Notes under the pieces: generated by a model
The model's input: only the letters and a program-made list of their open reading frames with translations
Databases searched by the model: none
What the model was told of the DNA's origin: nothing
Shown here: positions 1 through 8,929 of the stretch, piece after piece
How positions within the stretch are numbered: the stretch's first letter is position 1
Layout: each line of letters starts with the position of its first letter
Source: Porphyridium purpureum
Lineage: Eukaryota > Rhodophyta > Bangiophyceae > Porphyridiales > Porphyridiaceae
DNA: 64,000 nt
Reading direction: 5' to 3'
NCBI GenBank assembly: GCA_008690995.1
Contig: VRMN01000017.1
Coordinates: 124,001 to 188,000 of the forward strand
Translations under genes and position numbers: made by a program

Positions 1-899
1 TCTTCAATGTTCTTCTCGGTACTGCCATGCTCAGGCGCGCGTTCATGCTCGAGCTCGTGCTCGTATTCATCCTCTTCCTCGTTTTCAACCAGCTTGGACA
101 GCGATGGAAGAGACAAGGTGATATCTCCTGGCGATGCCAGACCTTCGCATGCTTCTCCCAGCTCAGGATGACCCGTTCTGGACCCCATGGGGCCTTCCGC
201 AAGCCGGGCGCGAAAGTCGTACGTCATCTCGATGACGCCCGTGTGCTCATTTTGCAAGTGCTGCTGCGCGTTCCGCTGCTTGTCTGCACCAAGAGACAAG
301 CGCACGGTCTCGGTGGCATCTGCATCCGCCGCGTGAAATGCTCCATTGCCACGTGGAACGACTGCTCGCTGCACATCTTCGTCAACAAAGAGCAGTGGAA
401 GCCCACCTGTAAAGGTGACGGTGTCCTCGTCCTCTTGCACGACAGGCGGCGACGCGGCACGGAGCGGCAAAACATGCGCCGGCGCATACGCTGGATCGTC
501 GCTGTACACCTTGATCTGCTGGCCGCCAAACGAAACGCGGCGCTTATTTCCGCCGGCTGCGCCCATCGACTGCCGCCGCTTCAAGATTGGCGTGTGGCTT
601 GTGGCCCCTGGCAAGGTGAGGGTCATTGTCACATTATCGCGCGCCGCCGCCCTTGCCCTGGCTCCCTGCTGCTGCTGCTGCTGCTGCTGCATCAACGCGA
701 CCTTGGTCGCGCTCATCGCGCCCACGGCGTTCTCGGCGCCTCCGAGCGCGGCAACCTTCGTCGGAGTCCCCGCACTCACGTTTGCCTGCACTTCTCTCAA
801 CGCCGCGCGAGTCCGCTTGGACGGCGTCACGTCCAAATTCGCCGCCTTGGCGGGCACCATTCCGCCATCTTCACGCTCGTCGCGCAGCTCGACCTCCAT
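1..899 (-). CDS. KNL1: KNL1/Spc105/Spc7-like kinetochore scaffold, N-terminal part (runs off the left edge)
   Basis: The minus strand is open from an ATG at 899 to the window edge, giving 299 visible residues. Residues 119-133 read KRRVSFGGQQIKVYS, preceded at 103-111 by TPILKRRQS. This matches the N-terminal PP1-docking region of KNL1-family proteins, where an ILK motif precedes RRVSF and an IKV(F/Y) tail. Downstream lies IEMT (223-226, within VIEMTYDF), which fits the MELT consensus for Mps1 phosphorylation and Bub3 binding, plus degenerate Thr-rich segments near 90-98, 159-164 and 259-265. A run of eight Gln (71-78) and an acidic tail (about 273-290) also occur. In the family, KNL1 sits in the KMN network at the outer kinetochore and recruits PP1 and checkpoint proteins. 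A GA-rich sense tract (plus 961-994) lies about 60 nt upstream of the start. The C-terminal RWD and coiled-coil part is outside the window, so the call rests on short motifs. Confidence 0.6.
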   Translation of the reverse strand, partial: MEVELRDEREDGGMVPAKAANLDVTPSKRTRAALREVQANVSAGTPTKVAALGGAENAVGAMSATKVALMQQQQQQQQGARARAAARDNVTMTLTLPGATSHTPILKRRQSMGAAGGNKRRVSFGGQQIKVYSDDPAYAPAHVLPLRAASPPVVQEDEDTVTFTGGLPLLFVDEDVQRAVVPRGNGAFHAADADATETVRLSLGADKQRNAQQHLQNEHTGVIEMTYDFRARLAEGPMGSRTGHPELGEACEGLASPGDITLSLPSLSKLVENEEEDEYEHELEHERAPEHGSTEKNIE

Positions 900-959
900 C
901 TCTACGCCGCGCAGCGTCTCTTACCATTCAACAGCAACCCTTCAAGCTCTCCCTCCAGG

Positions 960-990
<31 letters not shown>

Positions 991-1281
991 TTCAGCCCTT
1001 GACCTGCTCGCGCCGCAAACCTGCACATGCGTAACGGCACCCACCCCACTCCCGCCTTCTTTCACCTACTGAAACGCCTGTTTTCTGCTTACGATTCAAA
1101 TTTTCAAAAAGAGGAGAAAAGATCTGACGTAATTTTGAACGCTGGCCGCGAGTGCGACACGCAGAGCGCGGAGAGAAAGAGAGAGAGAGAAGAGAGAGAG
1201 AGGAAGGTTTGCGGCTGCTGTCTTGAGCGCAACAGCATCGACGCCGTCTCGTTCGGCAGCGCTACGACGCGCGTCAAACCC

Positions 1282-1301
1282 GACAGACAGACAGACAGAC
1301 A
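1282..1301. repeat. (GACA)5 microsatellite
   Basis: Five perfect GACA units, followed by an ACGC-type run to about 1314. It lies in the divergent intergenic region. Confidence 0.9.
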
Positions 1302-1521
1302 CACGCACGCACGCATGGTCACACACCTTCAGTAAATACTGCACTCACGTGTGCGGATCAAAACCGCGCTCCAGCAGCGCCGCGACGGTCTTCCTCTTTA
1401 CCTTCTCTGTCTGTACTTCTCACCCGTACGCACGCACACGCGCTGGTCGATCGATCGCGATGCGCATTGTTGTTCAAACCCACGTTCTCAAAAGGACTTC
1501 TCGTCAGCCCAATTCCGTTCT

Positions 1522-1554
1522 GGTTCCGTATCGGTTCCGTATCGGTTCCGTATC
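1522..1554. repeat. 11-bp tandem repeat, three perfect units
   Basis: The unit GGTTCCGTATC is repeated three times head to tail at 1522-1532, 1533-1543 and 1544-1554. It lies about 50 bp before the two GTACAGT motifs and about 650 bp upstream of the rightward gene. Confidence 0.9.
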
Positions 1555-2199
1555 GGTTTGGATCAGCTCATGATCAAACAGCAGCTGCTACATAGAGAGA
1601 AGTACAGTGTTGGGACGGATAGAGTACAGTTGGGAAGACGCCAACCTTGGATATGTTGGAGATGCCGAGGGGTGTGGTGGTGGGGGTGGACCTTTTGCTT
1701 GCTTCACTTGGTGCTGTGTGTGTCAGTGCGGGTGTGTGGACCGTCGACGAGCTTGGTTGATCGCTCCACGACAATTCGTGCGCCCTTTCACTGTTTCGCT
1801 CTCTCACTCTCTCACTCCATACTCTTTGTCCACAAAGATCGGCACAAAGAGAGTCAGCGCGTTGAGTTTCACGGAACGGCGCCGGTTTGTTGCCGCGACT
1901 TGGCACGCGCTCGTGGTGGCAACCGACAGTGCGCGGTATGAGTAGCAGAGCATGTTGCGTGCGACTCGGATAATACACCCACACGCATAAACACGCATAC
2001 ATCAGACGCGCAACGGGATATCCTCGTCCCCGTGTGCGGCACGTCGATTGCAATTGCGTCGAGCGCGGTTGCCGGGTTTTCGCGAGACCTCGTTCGACGG
2101 CGAGCGTGGTTGGTGTGCGTGGCGTGCAGCCGCGTGCGACGGTAAAGGTGGGGAGAGGCAGTGTGGTGACGGGCCGCGTGTGGTTGTGTGATATCCGCC

Positions 2200-3306
2200 A
2201 TGACGTCCAGTGAGGACGATCTGGAGATTCTGCGCATGCTTCCGTCGGATGACGACGAGAGTGACGACGCTCGCGCGAGCGCAAGCAGGACAGAGAAGCC
2301 CGCCACGAAGCCGCAGGGCGCGTTGACAAAGAACGTGTCTAGTGCCGCCGCAAAGACGCACAAGGCTCCCGGCGGGGTGGACACAAAGGCAAAGCCGCAT
2401 CCGAGGAAGCGGGTGTTTGTGGATGACGACGAGGACGACGAAACGGAAGCCGATGATGACGGTAATGATAAAGGCACGCGAGAGGACGACGAAGAGGAGG
2501 AGGTCGATGACGACGGCGATGAAGACGAGGTGAGCGAGGATGAAAATGATGAGGGCAGCGAGAGTGACGATGAAGGCGGCCCCAAAGACGAGGAGGAAGA
2601 GAAATTGACTCCAAGTGGAGGGTCAGAGACAGGCAACCAAACGAAGGGTGCGAAGATTTCCGAGAAGGTCAGCAAAGGCGCAAAGCCAGGGCCCAAGCCG
2701 CGTCCACCAACAGACGAGTATTATGACTCTGATTCTGACGAAGACGATTTCGAGTCGTACCGGAAGAGCGCCGCGAAGCGCGGGACAGCAAGGCAGCGCG
2801 CCATGCGCGGGCAGGAAGAGGCCGTGGACTTGCTTGACTTGGATATGCTGCACGCGCTGAACCCCCGACAACAACAGGCCCGAGCGGAAGGTGCGAGTGC
2901 GCGATCTAAATCGGCGACGACTGTAGAGCAGAGCACAGACCAGCGGGATCGGTTGGAGTTGAAGCGTGTGCAAGCGGCTCGATTGCGAGCGATCAATGCG
3001 GAAAAGAAACTGCAAGAGAAGCAGGCGGCGATTCAGGAAAAGGTGCTTCGCGGTGCGTCATCACGACGCCGGCGACAGGACGAAGAGGCGCGCCGGATGA
3101 ATGAGCCGGGTGGAATTATGGACACCTCGCTCAAGCCAGGCTACGTTCGCTACGTCTCCACGCGCACCGATGCCCGGATCATGTTTGCGCAAGGCTGCCG
3201 CGAGGAGGACGTGCCGCACGTGCTCCGTCGAAAGCTGGTCGCCGCGCCAACTTTGCCTCCGCAGTTTGCGCGGGACCCGCGCACGGGCAAGCGCATACTT
3301 CCTTGA
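2200..3306 (+). CDS. INO80 complex subunit B / Ies2-like protein (PAPA-1-like region)
   Basis: 368 residues from the ATG at 2200; the frame opens 12 nt earlier at a GTG, which I do not use. Residues 1-190 are acidic and disordered (DDDED, EEEE and SDSDEDD blocks) with a basic patch near 68-72. From about 235 a charged helix (RLELKRVQAARLRAINAEKK) leads to an RRRR stretch and then a PGYVRYVST segment. Helix plus (Y/I)R(Y/W)VS is the signature of the PAPA-1-like region of INO80B/Ies2, a nuclear subunit that stimulates the INO80 remodeller ATPase. The C-terminus ends in GKRILP. The HIT zinc finger of animal INO80B is absent, as in yeast Ies2. It converges with the rhomboid gene, 103 bp apart. 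Family assignment rests on pattern memory, so it is probable rather than certain. Confidence 0.6.
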   Translation: MTSSEDDLEILRMLPSDDDESDDARASASRTEKPATKPQGALTKNVSSAAAKTHKAPGGVDTKAKPHPRKRVFVDDDEDDETEADDDGNDKGTREDDEEEEVDDDGDEDEVSEDENDEGSESDDEGGPKDEEEEKLTPSGGSETGNQTKGAKISEKVSKGAKPGPKPRPPTDEYYDSDSDEDDFESYRKSAAKRGTARQRAMRGQEEAVDLLDLDMLHALNPRQQQARAEGASARSKSATTVEQSTDQRDRLELKRVQAARLRAINAEKKLQEKQAAIQEKVLRGASSRRRRQDEEARRMNEPGGIMDTSLKPGYVRYVSTRTDARIMFAQGCREEDVPHVLRRKLVAAPTLPPQFARDPRTGKRILP

Positions 3307-3409
3307 ATGCTTGTAAGAGAGATGCGCGTTTGAATACGGCGTGGCACTTTAAAGGAACTGTACAGAGAAGATGGATGTTAATAGAGAGACACTCACTACT
3401 TTCATGAGC

Positions 3410-4612
3410 CTACTTGCGGCCTGTCATATCGCGCCACCAATCGGTCACGATCTCTCTCAGCGACCGGTCAGAGGACGGCGAGTACTTGGACATGCCGCCG
3501 TCGCCGCCACGGTAAAGGTCCTGGAAGACCCGGCGCTCGTCAAGCTGCACCTGATACTGCATACGAGCCTCCAGAGCCAGCCTGCGACGCACCGCGAAAT
3601 GCACGTTGTTCAGGTGGTTGGGCCGCGTTTCGTTCATGTATTGAAACAGAGCCATTCCGAACAAGGCACCGCCCAGGTGCCCTGCGTGGTCGACGATCTG
3701 CCAATGATTAAAGACACCCATCAAGTCAAACACCACCAGCCCGCGGCACAGAGATTGCAGGGTGGAGTCAAATCCGAGCACACGCACGCCTTGGTGCGGC
3801 GCGAGCTGCTCGTACCAAAATAGCATTGCCATGACACTGCCGGAAGCGCCCAGCGAGTGCGAGACTGTCTGGAAGCGGCGCCTGGCCAGCGTACTAGCGA
3901 TGCTGGACACCGCACCGCTGGCGACATACATGGTCACAAAGGCAGACGGCGAGTAAGTGCCGACACCTGCGGAGACCACGGGCCCGAAATGGCTCAAGAC
4001 AAACATGTTGCATGCCAAATGGATAAACGAGCTGTGCGAAAAGTTGGACGTGATCAGCGTGTGCATGTACTGCAACCGAAAGGCCAGCGTGCTGTTCGTT
4101 GAAAAATGCTTCAGCATGAAGCGCGCAGGAAGTACTTTCCAAGCCAGGTACACGCCGACATTCACCGCAATAAGCCCCAGCACGGGAGCAGCCGTCCGCG
4201 TATCGTTCACCAAGTCGAGTTCCCACGCACGAAAGACACGGAAACTTCGCCGAAGCACCTCATCGACCACATTCGCCAGTGAGATCGTCTGGAACTCATC
4301 GTCACCTCCATTCTCGTCTGGCGACGACGCCACCAATGATGTAACGCTCTGCGCATGCGATTGCTGAAATGCCCGTTGATCCGCGCGAAGCGGAACCGTG
4401 CCCGACGGCCTCGCACACAGGCTGCAAGGCGTTCCGGTTCGACATGAATCGTCTTCGTGGTGTGTCCCGTGTTGACTCCATCTAGAGACTGGTGACGGCG
4501 GCAGTGCCGCCGGTGATATCGACGGCAACGGCGACACCGATGATAATGCCCAGAGTGCTGCAGTGGCCGTCGTCGCTGCGCAACTCCACCTTTTCATCCA
4601 AATCCCAACCAT
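3410..4612 (-). CDS. Rhomboid intramembrane serine protease, PARL-like (mitochondrial type)
   Basis: 400 residues from the ATG at 4612. An upstream in-frame ATG at 4708 overlaps the citrate synthase start codon and is less likely. Numbered from 4612, the catalytic Ser is in GASGS (about residue 257) and the catalytic His in DHAGHLGGALFG (about 312). The His segment is very close to the DHAAHLGGALFG of PARL. The membrane core includes the HxxxN-type loop SFIHLACNMFVL. The N-terminus is Arg/Ser/Thr-rich with a hydrophobic stretch, which fits a mitochondrial presequence. PARL proteases cleave inner-membrane substrates in mitophagy and presequence processing. The gene is divergent from citrate synthase across 94 bp, so the two probably share a promoter. 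Confidence 0.85.
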   Translation of the reverse strand: MVGIWMKRWSCAATTATAALWALSSVSPLPSISPAALPPSPVSRWSQHGTHHEDDSCRTGTPCSLCARPSGTVPLRADQRAFQQSHAQSVTSLVASSPDENGGDDEFQTISLANVVDEVLRRSFRVFRAWELDLVNDTRTAAPVLGLIAVNVGVYLAWKVLPARFMLKHFSTNSTLAFRLQYMHTLITSNFSHSSFIHLACNMFVLSHFGPVVSAGVGTYSPSAFVTMYVASGAVSSIASTLARRRFQTVSHSLGASGSVMAMLFWYEQLAPHQGVRVLGFDSTLQSLCRGLVVFDLMGVFNHWQIVDHAGHLGGALFGMALFQYMNETRPNHLNNVHFAVRRRLALEARMQYQVQLDERRVFQDLYRGGDGGMSKYSPSSDRSLREIVTDWWRDMTGRK

Positions 4613-4706
4613 ATTCCCTGCTTGTGTTGGTTGACTGTGCGCTTCTCGAGACGAATAGCGTGCGACGTCTCGGATAGACCGCGCAAGGTGGTTTGAGGAA
4701 GGGACC
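4613..4706. promoter_or_regulatory. Compact bidirectional promoter, rhomboid / citrate synthase
   Basis: Only 94 bp separate the chosen rhomboid ATG (4612, minus) from the citrate synthase ATG (4707, plus). No TATA-like box is evident. Both 5' UTRs and the core promoter must fit here or run into the neighbouring coding region. Confidence 0.5.
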
Positions 4707-6335
4707 ATGAAAGAACAAGTGAGGCTTGAAGTGACAAGAGCGCTTCCCGATGGCAGTCACCTCGAAGCCCCAGTCGCTGCCTTTGATATCGATGTCGAAA
4801 AGAGCGAGCAGGGCGAGCGCGCAGTGAGTGCACAGCAGATATGCGAGGTTGTGCAGCAAGTGACCGGTCGGCCGCTGCTGTTCTACGATCCGGGATTCAT
4901 GAACACGGCGGCCGCCACCTCGCGCATTACGTACGTGGATGGTGAGAACGGCGTGCTGCTGTATCGCGGCTATCCTATCGAGCAGCTGGCGGCGCGGTCG
5001 AGTTTCCTCGAGGTGGCCTACTTGCTTGTGTTCGGCGAGTTGCCGACGCGCGAGCAACTGCGCGAGTGGAGCGACGAGGTCATGCGCCACGCTTTTGTGC
5101 ACGAGGCATTGCTGGTTTATGAGCGGAAATTCAGATACAACGCGCACCCCATGGGAGTGCTGGTCGCCACGCTAGCTAGCATGAGTACGTACCATCCGGA
5201 CGCGAACCCGAGCTTGCACGCTGAAAACATTTTTGACCACCCGGCTGCCCATCCTGACCATGACGGCAAGCTGCTCACCCACGTGGCCAAGATTGTGGGC
5301 CAGATTCCGACGCTAGCGTCGCTGGCGTACCGGCACCGAATTGGACGGCCATACAACTACCCGATGCCATCGCTGTATGCCGACGAGCAAGATGACGACA
5401 CGGGACGCGCCTCAGGGACAGGATCTCGCAGCAAGATTTACGAGCAGGACGAGCGCAAAAAGTACGACTACACTCGCAACTTTTTGTACATGCTCGACCG
5501 GCTGTCTGAGCCGGATTACCAACCGAACGAAGAGCTCGTGCGTGCGCTGGACGTCTTGTTTATTGTGCACGCCGACCACGAGTTCAATTGCAGTACGTCG
5601 ACGGTGCGCCACCTGGCGAGCGTGCGAGTGGATCCTTATTCCGCATGCGCTGGCGGCGCGGCGGCGCTCTACGGCCCATTGCACGGTGGCGCGTCCGAGG
5701 GCGTGGTGCGCATGCTGCACCGCATTGGGGCCAAGGAGAATGTGCGCAGCTTTTTGGATCGCGTTATGGCCAAGGAGGAGCTTCTCGTTGGTTTTGGTCA
5801 CCGCATCTACAAGAACTACGATCCGCGTGCGCGTGTGCTCAAAGAACACGCACACAAGGTGTTTGAGCTCATGAAAAGCTCTGCGAGCGCGAGCTCGCGC
5901 GGCAGCGTTGAAGACGGTATGGGCAGCAGCGGTTGCAGCAGCGACGGCACCCAGCAACACACAGCTTCCACAGAGGTTCTGATCGACATTGCAGAGGAAC
6001 TGGAACGGTGTGCGCTCGAAATGCCATACTTTGTGTCGCGCATGCTGTATCCCAATGTTGATTTCTACTCGGGCGTCATTTACACTGCGATGGGTTTCCC
6101 ACTCGACATGTTCCCCGTGCTGTTTGCTATTCCTCGCGCGGTGGGATGGCTTGCGCACTACCGGGAGGTCATTCAAGACGACAACCTTTCCAACACGCGC
6201 AGCATTTGCAGACCCAGCGTGCTGTACGACGGAGACGATGCTGGGACCGCATCGCCGCAGAAAGCGCCCGAGGTGGACCACAGTCTTTTGAGCTCGCGGC
6301 GCCTTTTGTCACGGCGCTTATCGTCGCTGCCGTGA
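4707..6335 (+). CDS. CS: Citrate synthase (bacterial/peroxisomal-type)
   Basis: 542 residues from the ATG at 4707. It condenses oxaloacetate with acetyl-CoA to citrate. The active-site blocks are all visible: HADHEFNCSTSTVR (about 288-301), GPLHGGASEG (His about 326), FGHRIYKNYDPR (363-374) and the catalytic Asp in YPNVDFYSG (Asp about 452). These blocks resemble bacterial and plant peroxisomal enzymes rather than the animal mitochondrial form. Two insertions are unusual: an acidic/Gly/Ser loop at about 226-250 and a Ser-rich, probably flexible loop at about 390-422. There is no clear mitochondrial presequence at the N-terminus, no obvious PTS2, and the C-terminus ends in SSLP rather than SKL, so location is uncertain. 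The C-terminal 25 residues are Ser/Arg/Leu-rich. It converges with the FAD4-like gene, 233 bp apart. Confidence 0.95.
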   Translation: MKEQVRLEVTRALPDGSHLEAPVAAFDIDVEKSEQGERAVSAQQICEVVQQVTGRPLLFYDPGFMNTAAATSRITYVDGENGVLLYRGYPIEQLAARSSFLEVAYLLVFGELPTREQLREWSDEVMRHAFVHEALLVYERKFRYNAHPMGVLVATLASMSTYHPDANPSLHAENIFDHPAAHPDHDGKLLTHVAKIVGQIPTLASLAYRHRIGRPYNYPMPSLYADEQDDDTGRASGTGSRSKIYEQDERKKYDYTRNFLYMLDRLSEPDYQPNEELVRALDVLFIVHADHEFNCSTSTVRHLASVRVDPYSACAGGAAALYGPLHGGASEGVVRMLHRIGAKENVRSFLDRVMAKEELLVGFGHRIYKNYDPRARVLKEHAHKVFELMKSSASASSRGSVEDGMGSSGCSSDGTQQHTASTEVLIDIAEELERCALEMPYFVSRMLYPNVDFYSGVIYTAMGFPLDMFPVLFAIPRAVGWLAHYREVIQDDNLSNTRSICRPSVLYDGDDAGTASPQKAPEVDHSLLSSRRLLSRRLSSLP

Positions 6336-6568
6336 ACGCCACGTCGCAGGAATTCCTGTACCACTCCGGACGCAGCGGGTAAGCCGGATGAGGCGTGGCG
6401 GAGAATATGCTCAGAGACGTCAGACCGTGACCGTGTGGCCGAGCCGGCGTCGGGGCTGTTCGTATGCAAAAAGTCAAGCCGCGCGGGCGACGTACGTTTC
6501 AATATACATCTTATTAGTACGCGTATCTTAAAAGTACAAGTACAATGGTTCGTCGCCAGCAGCCGAGG

Positions 6569-7563
6569 TTATCTCTGCCTAAGCGACTCTTCGAGAAGCC
6601 ACGTGTTGGGCACGGCTCCGTTGAGCTTGAAAAAGAACAGCTCCATCTTGCGGAAGAATCCAATCCGATCGAGAAACTGGTTGCACCAGCCGTTGACAAT
6701 GCAATAGTTTCCCTCGAACGGCGAGTTGTGATGCAGCCCGTGCACCTTTCGGGACAGGAGCACGCGCGCGTCCTGCAGCGCAACCACGAGGGCCGGCGGG
6801 TGCAGCATGTGCGCCCACTTGTGAATTTCTTGCGACATGATCACCGACACGAAGAACACGTTCAGAAACGTCATGAGCTCGGGCGCAATAAACGAGTTGC
6901 ACACGGCCATCAGTCCCAGCAGTGGCAGCGCTGGCACACACGCCTTGTGCACATTGTTGAACACGCCGCGCTCCGTAATGGTCCAGGGCGACTTATGGTG
7001 GCCCTGGAACGCGTCGATCTGGTACCCGAACACGGGCGTGTTGCGGTCGCCATAGTTGTCCACGCCCCAGTGGTACACGCCCGTCGCAAAGTCCGCAAAC
7101 GCGTACGCCACCAGCCCGGCGAGCCCGACAAAGCCGCACGACGCGAGCAGGTCCCAACTGTTCCCCGCGGCGCGCGCGGCGACGTGCCCAATGACCGTGC
7201 CGAGGTTAATGCACGCGAGCAGCGCGGCCGCGGCGCAAATTGCGACGTGCTTCGGCTCATCCTCCAGCGAGTCGCCCTCCGTATGCAACTCTGCGCGCCG
7301 CCGGCTCTTGCTGCCCTGGCCGCCACCTTTGCGCCCGCGCGCTCTTCGCTTGCCGCCCTGTCTGCGACCCGATCGTCCGTCCTGGCCATTTCCGGCACGA
7401 GCCGCGCGGGCCCCGCCGCCCGCTCCCCGCGCCATCCATTCCCGGGCGCCTCGCGACTCTCCGCCCCGCGCACCGCCACTGCCACCGCGCGCGGCCACAC
7501 ATCCACCGTCCCTCTTGTCCTCGCCCGTACCCCACTGCGCACCCCACTCGGCACAAACGCCAT
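6569..7563 (-). CDS. FAD4: FAD4-like plastid fatty-acid desaturase (Kua/TMEM189 domain)
   Basis: The catalytic part (about the last 230 codons) has the histidine motifs of the Kua domain: GVYHWGVDNYGD, FQGHHKSPWTI, SQEIHKWAHML and HGLHHNSPFEGNYCI, then WCNQFLD. The HHKSPWTIT context favours FAD4 over the plasmalogen-forming PEDS1 branch. FAD4 makes trans-3-hexadecenoate on plastid phosphatidylglycerol. The main frame stays open back to an ATG at 7636, but that N-terminus is an unlikely Gly/Trp-rich stretch. The ATG at 7563 in another frame gives MAFVPSGVRSGVRARTRG, a convincing plastid transit peptide with the same AFVPSG start as the epimerase at 46225. I therefore give 7563 as the start and suspect an indel or a short intron in the GC-rich stretch at about 7290-7440. 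An in-frame ATG at 7432 is a third option. A long CT tract (GA on the sense strand) lies at 7697-7730. Confidence 0.8.
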
Positions 7564-7695
7564 TCCAACCCCCATCCCAACCCCCATTCCCCACAGTATC
7601 ACACCCACTCCCACCAAGCTCTAACCCACGCTCCACAAACCAACACTGCCACCACCAACCCCTAGACCACTACCGACGTCAGCACTTCTCCCTCT

Positions 7696-7732
<37 letters not shown>

Positions 7733-8929
7733 GTCCCTCTCCCCACGCCTTCTTCCCCGCCTCTCATTCTCTCCCTCTCTCCCTCGCAGTTCATCTTCCA
7801 CCACAAACCCTAACGCCGCAGCGGTACAGCTCTCTCTCTCTCTCTACCAAACCCGCGTCCTTTCCTAGATCCGTTCGCTCGCCCCTTCAGGCTCACCCGT
7901 GCGCATTCCTCTGCAATGCGGAACGCGTTCAACTAAACCGGCGCGTATGACTCAGAAAACAGCGCCGCGGCAATGCGAACGTCTCAAACCGCTTGGCTCG
8001 CACTGTACTATATTGCACCGGTTGTGCATAAACCACACGCGTTTTGATAGAGAACGCGGACTGTACACTACGAATCCGTGCGTCTGTGCGGTGGCGTAGG
8101 GTTTGTGGCGCGGAGTGAGGCGAGTGGGTGGGGCATTGGACAAGGGGTGGGGTGAGTGGTTGATGGGGCTGAATGACTCGGGCTGGATGGGTAGATGCAT
8201 GTCTGCGGCGATGTGGTGTGGTGGTAGTGGTGGATGATGGATGACACGGCGCGGGCTCCTGTGTCGCGGCAGGTGAGCAGTCGCGGTGGTGCAGGCACAC
8301 GTATCAGCGTGCGTGCGTGCGTGAGATTCGGCGCTGCACGAACGCTAAACCGAAAGGTGTGGCGCCCCTCGCGCCAAGGAGCTAGCCACGCTGTCAGAAA
8401 CCGATAAACCGGTCGGTCACAGAAGCGGCGCCGCGAGAGGGCGCGCAAACGCCAGATGGTTGTGTGTCACGCTGGGTGCGCATTTGGTTATCGGCGCGCG
8501 CTGGTTGCCTGGGAGCACTCCACGACGCAGCTCCCTTCTGTCGTCGGAAAATTGGAGCGCTCAACAGCCCGCTACTCGTCGTGTTTGGCAAGGTCACAAG
8601 GAGCCGAGCAAGGGTCCTGCGCAGAACTGCCGAAGGACGCGGCTCAGCCGGGAATGAACGCGAGATGTGTCACTCGCGTGCAGCACGCGTGCTTCTTGTT
8701 GTGGCGAGAAGGGCGGGCGTCGCAGCGCGTTCACAGCGACACCACCCAGTCGAGTGGCTGACTAGCTGCGCCAGCTGACTGCCCATTTGTGGATGCGGCA
8801 CTGTACCGTAGAGGAGGGATATGGTACAGTGGATGCACGGTTTTTGGGGTGGCGAGGCGGAAGTGAGAGGAGGAAGATTGGTTGCGACGGGGAGGAGGAA
8901 GAGGAACAGTGTGAAAGTGGGTCGGAGGG
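7564..8929. promoter_or_regulatory. Divergent intergenic region between the FAD4-like and BED-finger genes
   Basis: No gene is supported in about 1.4 kb. It contains CT-rich tracts at 7697-7730 and about 7830-7848, GTACAGT-type motifs at 8002-8008, 8060-8066, 8800-8806 (all as ACTGTAC) and 8824-8830, and a GA-rich run at 8866-8928 that ends at the rightward ATG. Open frames on both strands are Pro/Ser/Arg-rich shadows of this skewed sequence. Confidence 0.5.

Larger units (their letters stand above)
900..2199. promoter_or_regulatory. Divergent intergenic region between the KNL1-like and INO80B-like genes
   Basis: No gene is supported in these 1.3 kb. The stretch holds a (CT)n tract at 961-994 (GA on the sense strand of the leftward gene), a second GA-rich run at 1176-1203, a (GACA)5 array, a triple 11-bp repeat, and two GTACAGT motifs at 1602-1608 and 1624-1630. 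Open frames here on both strands are low-complexity and look non-coding. It presumably contains both promoters and 5' UTRs. Confidence 0.5.

Noticed and set aside
27-1034. Long plus-strand open frames at the left edge
   Set aside because: They are antisense to the KNL1-like frame and translate to Cys/Arg/Leu-rich sequence without motifs; the minus frame carries the RVSF and acidic blocks.
4707-4800. PTS2 peroxisomal signal in citrate synthase
   Set aside because: RLEVTRALPDGSHL does not fit R-L-x5-H-L spacing, and there is no PTS1.
5412-6281. 289-codon antisense frame within citrate synthase
   Set aside because: GC-rich codon use on the sense strand keeps the reverse frame open; it has no domain.
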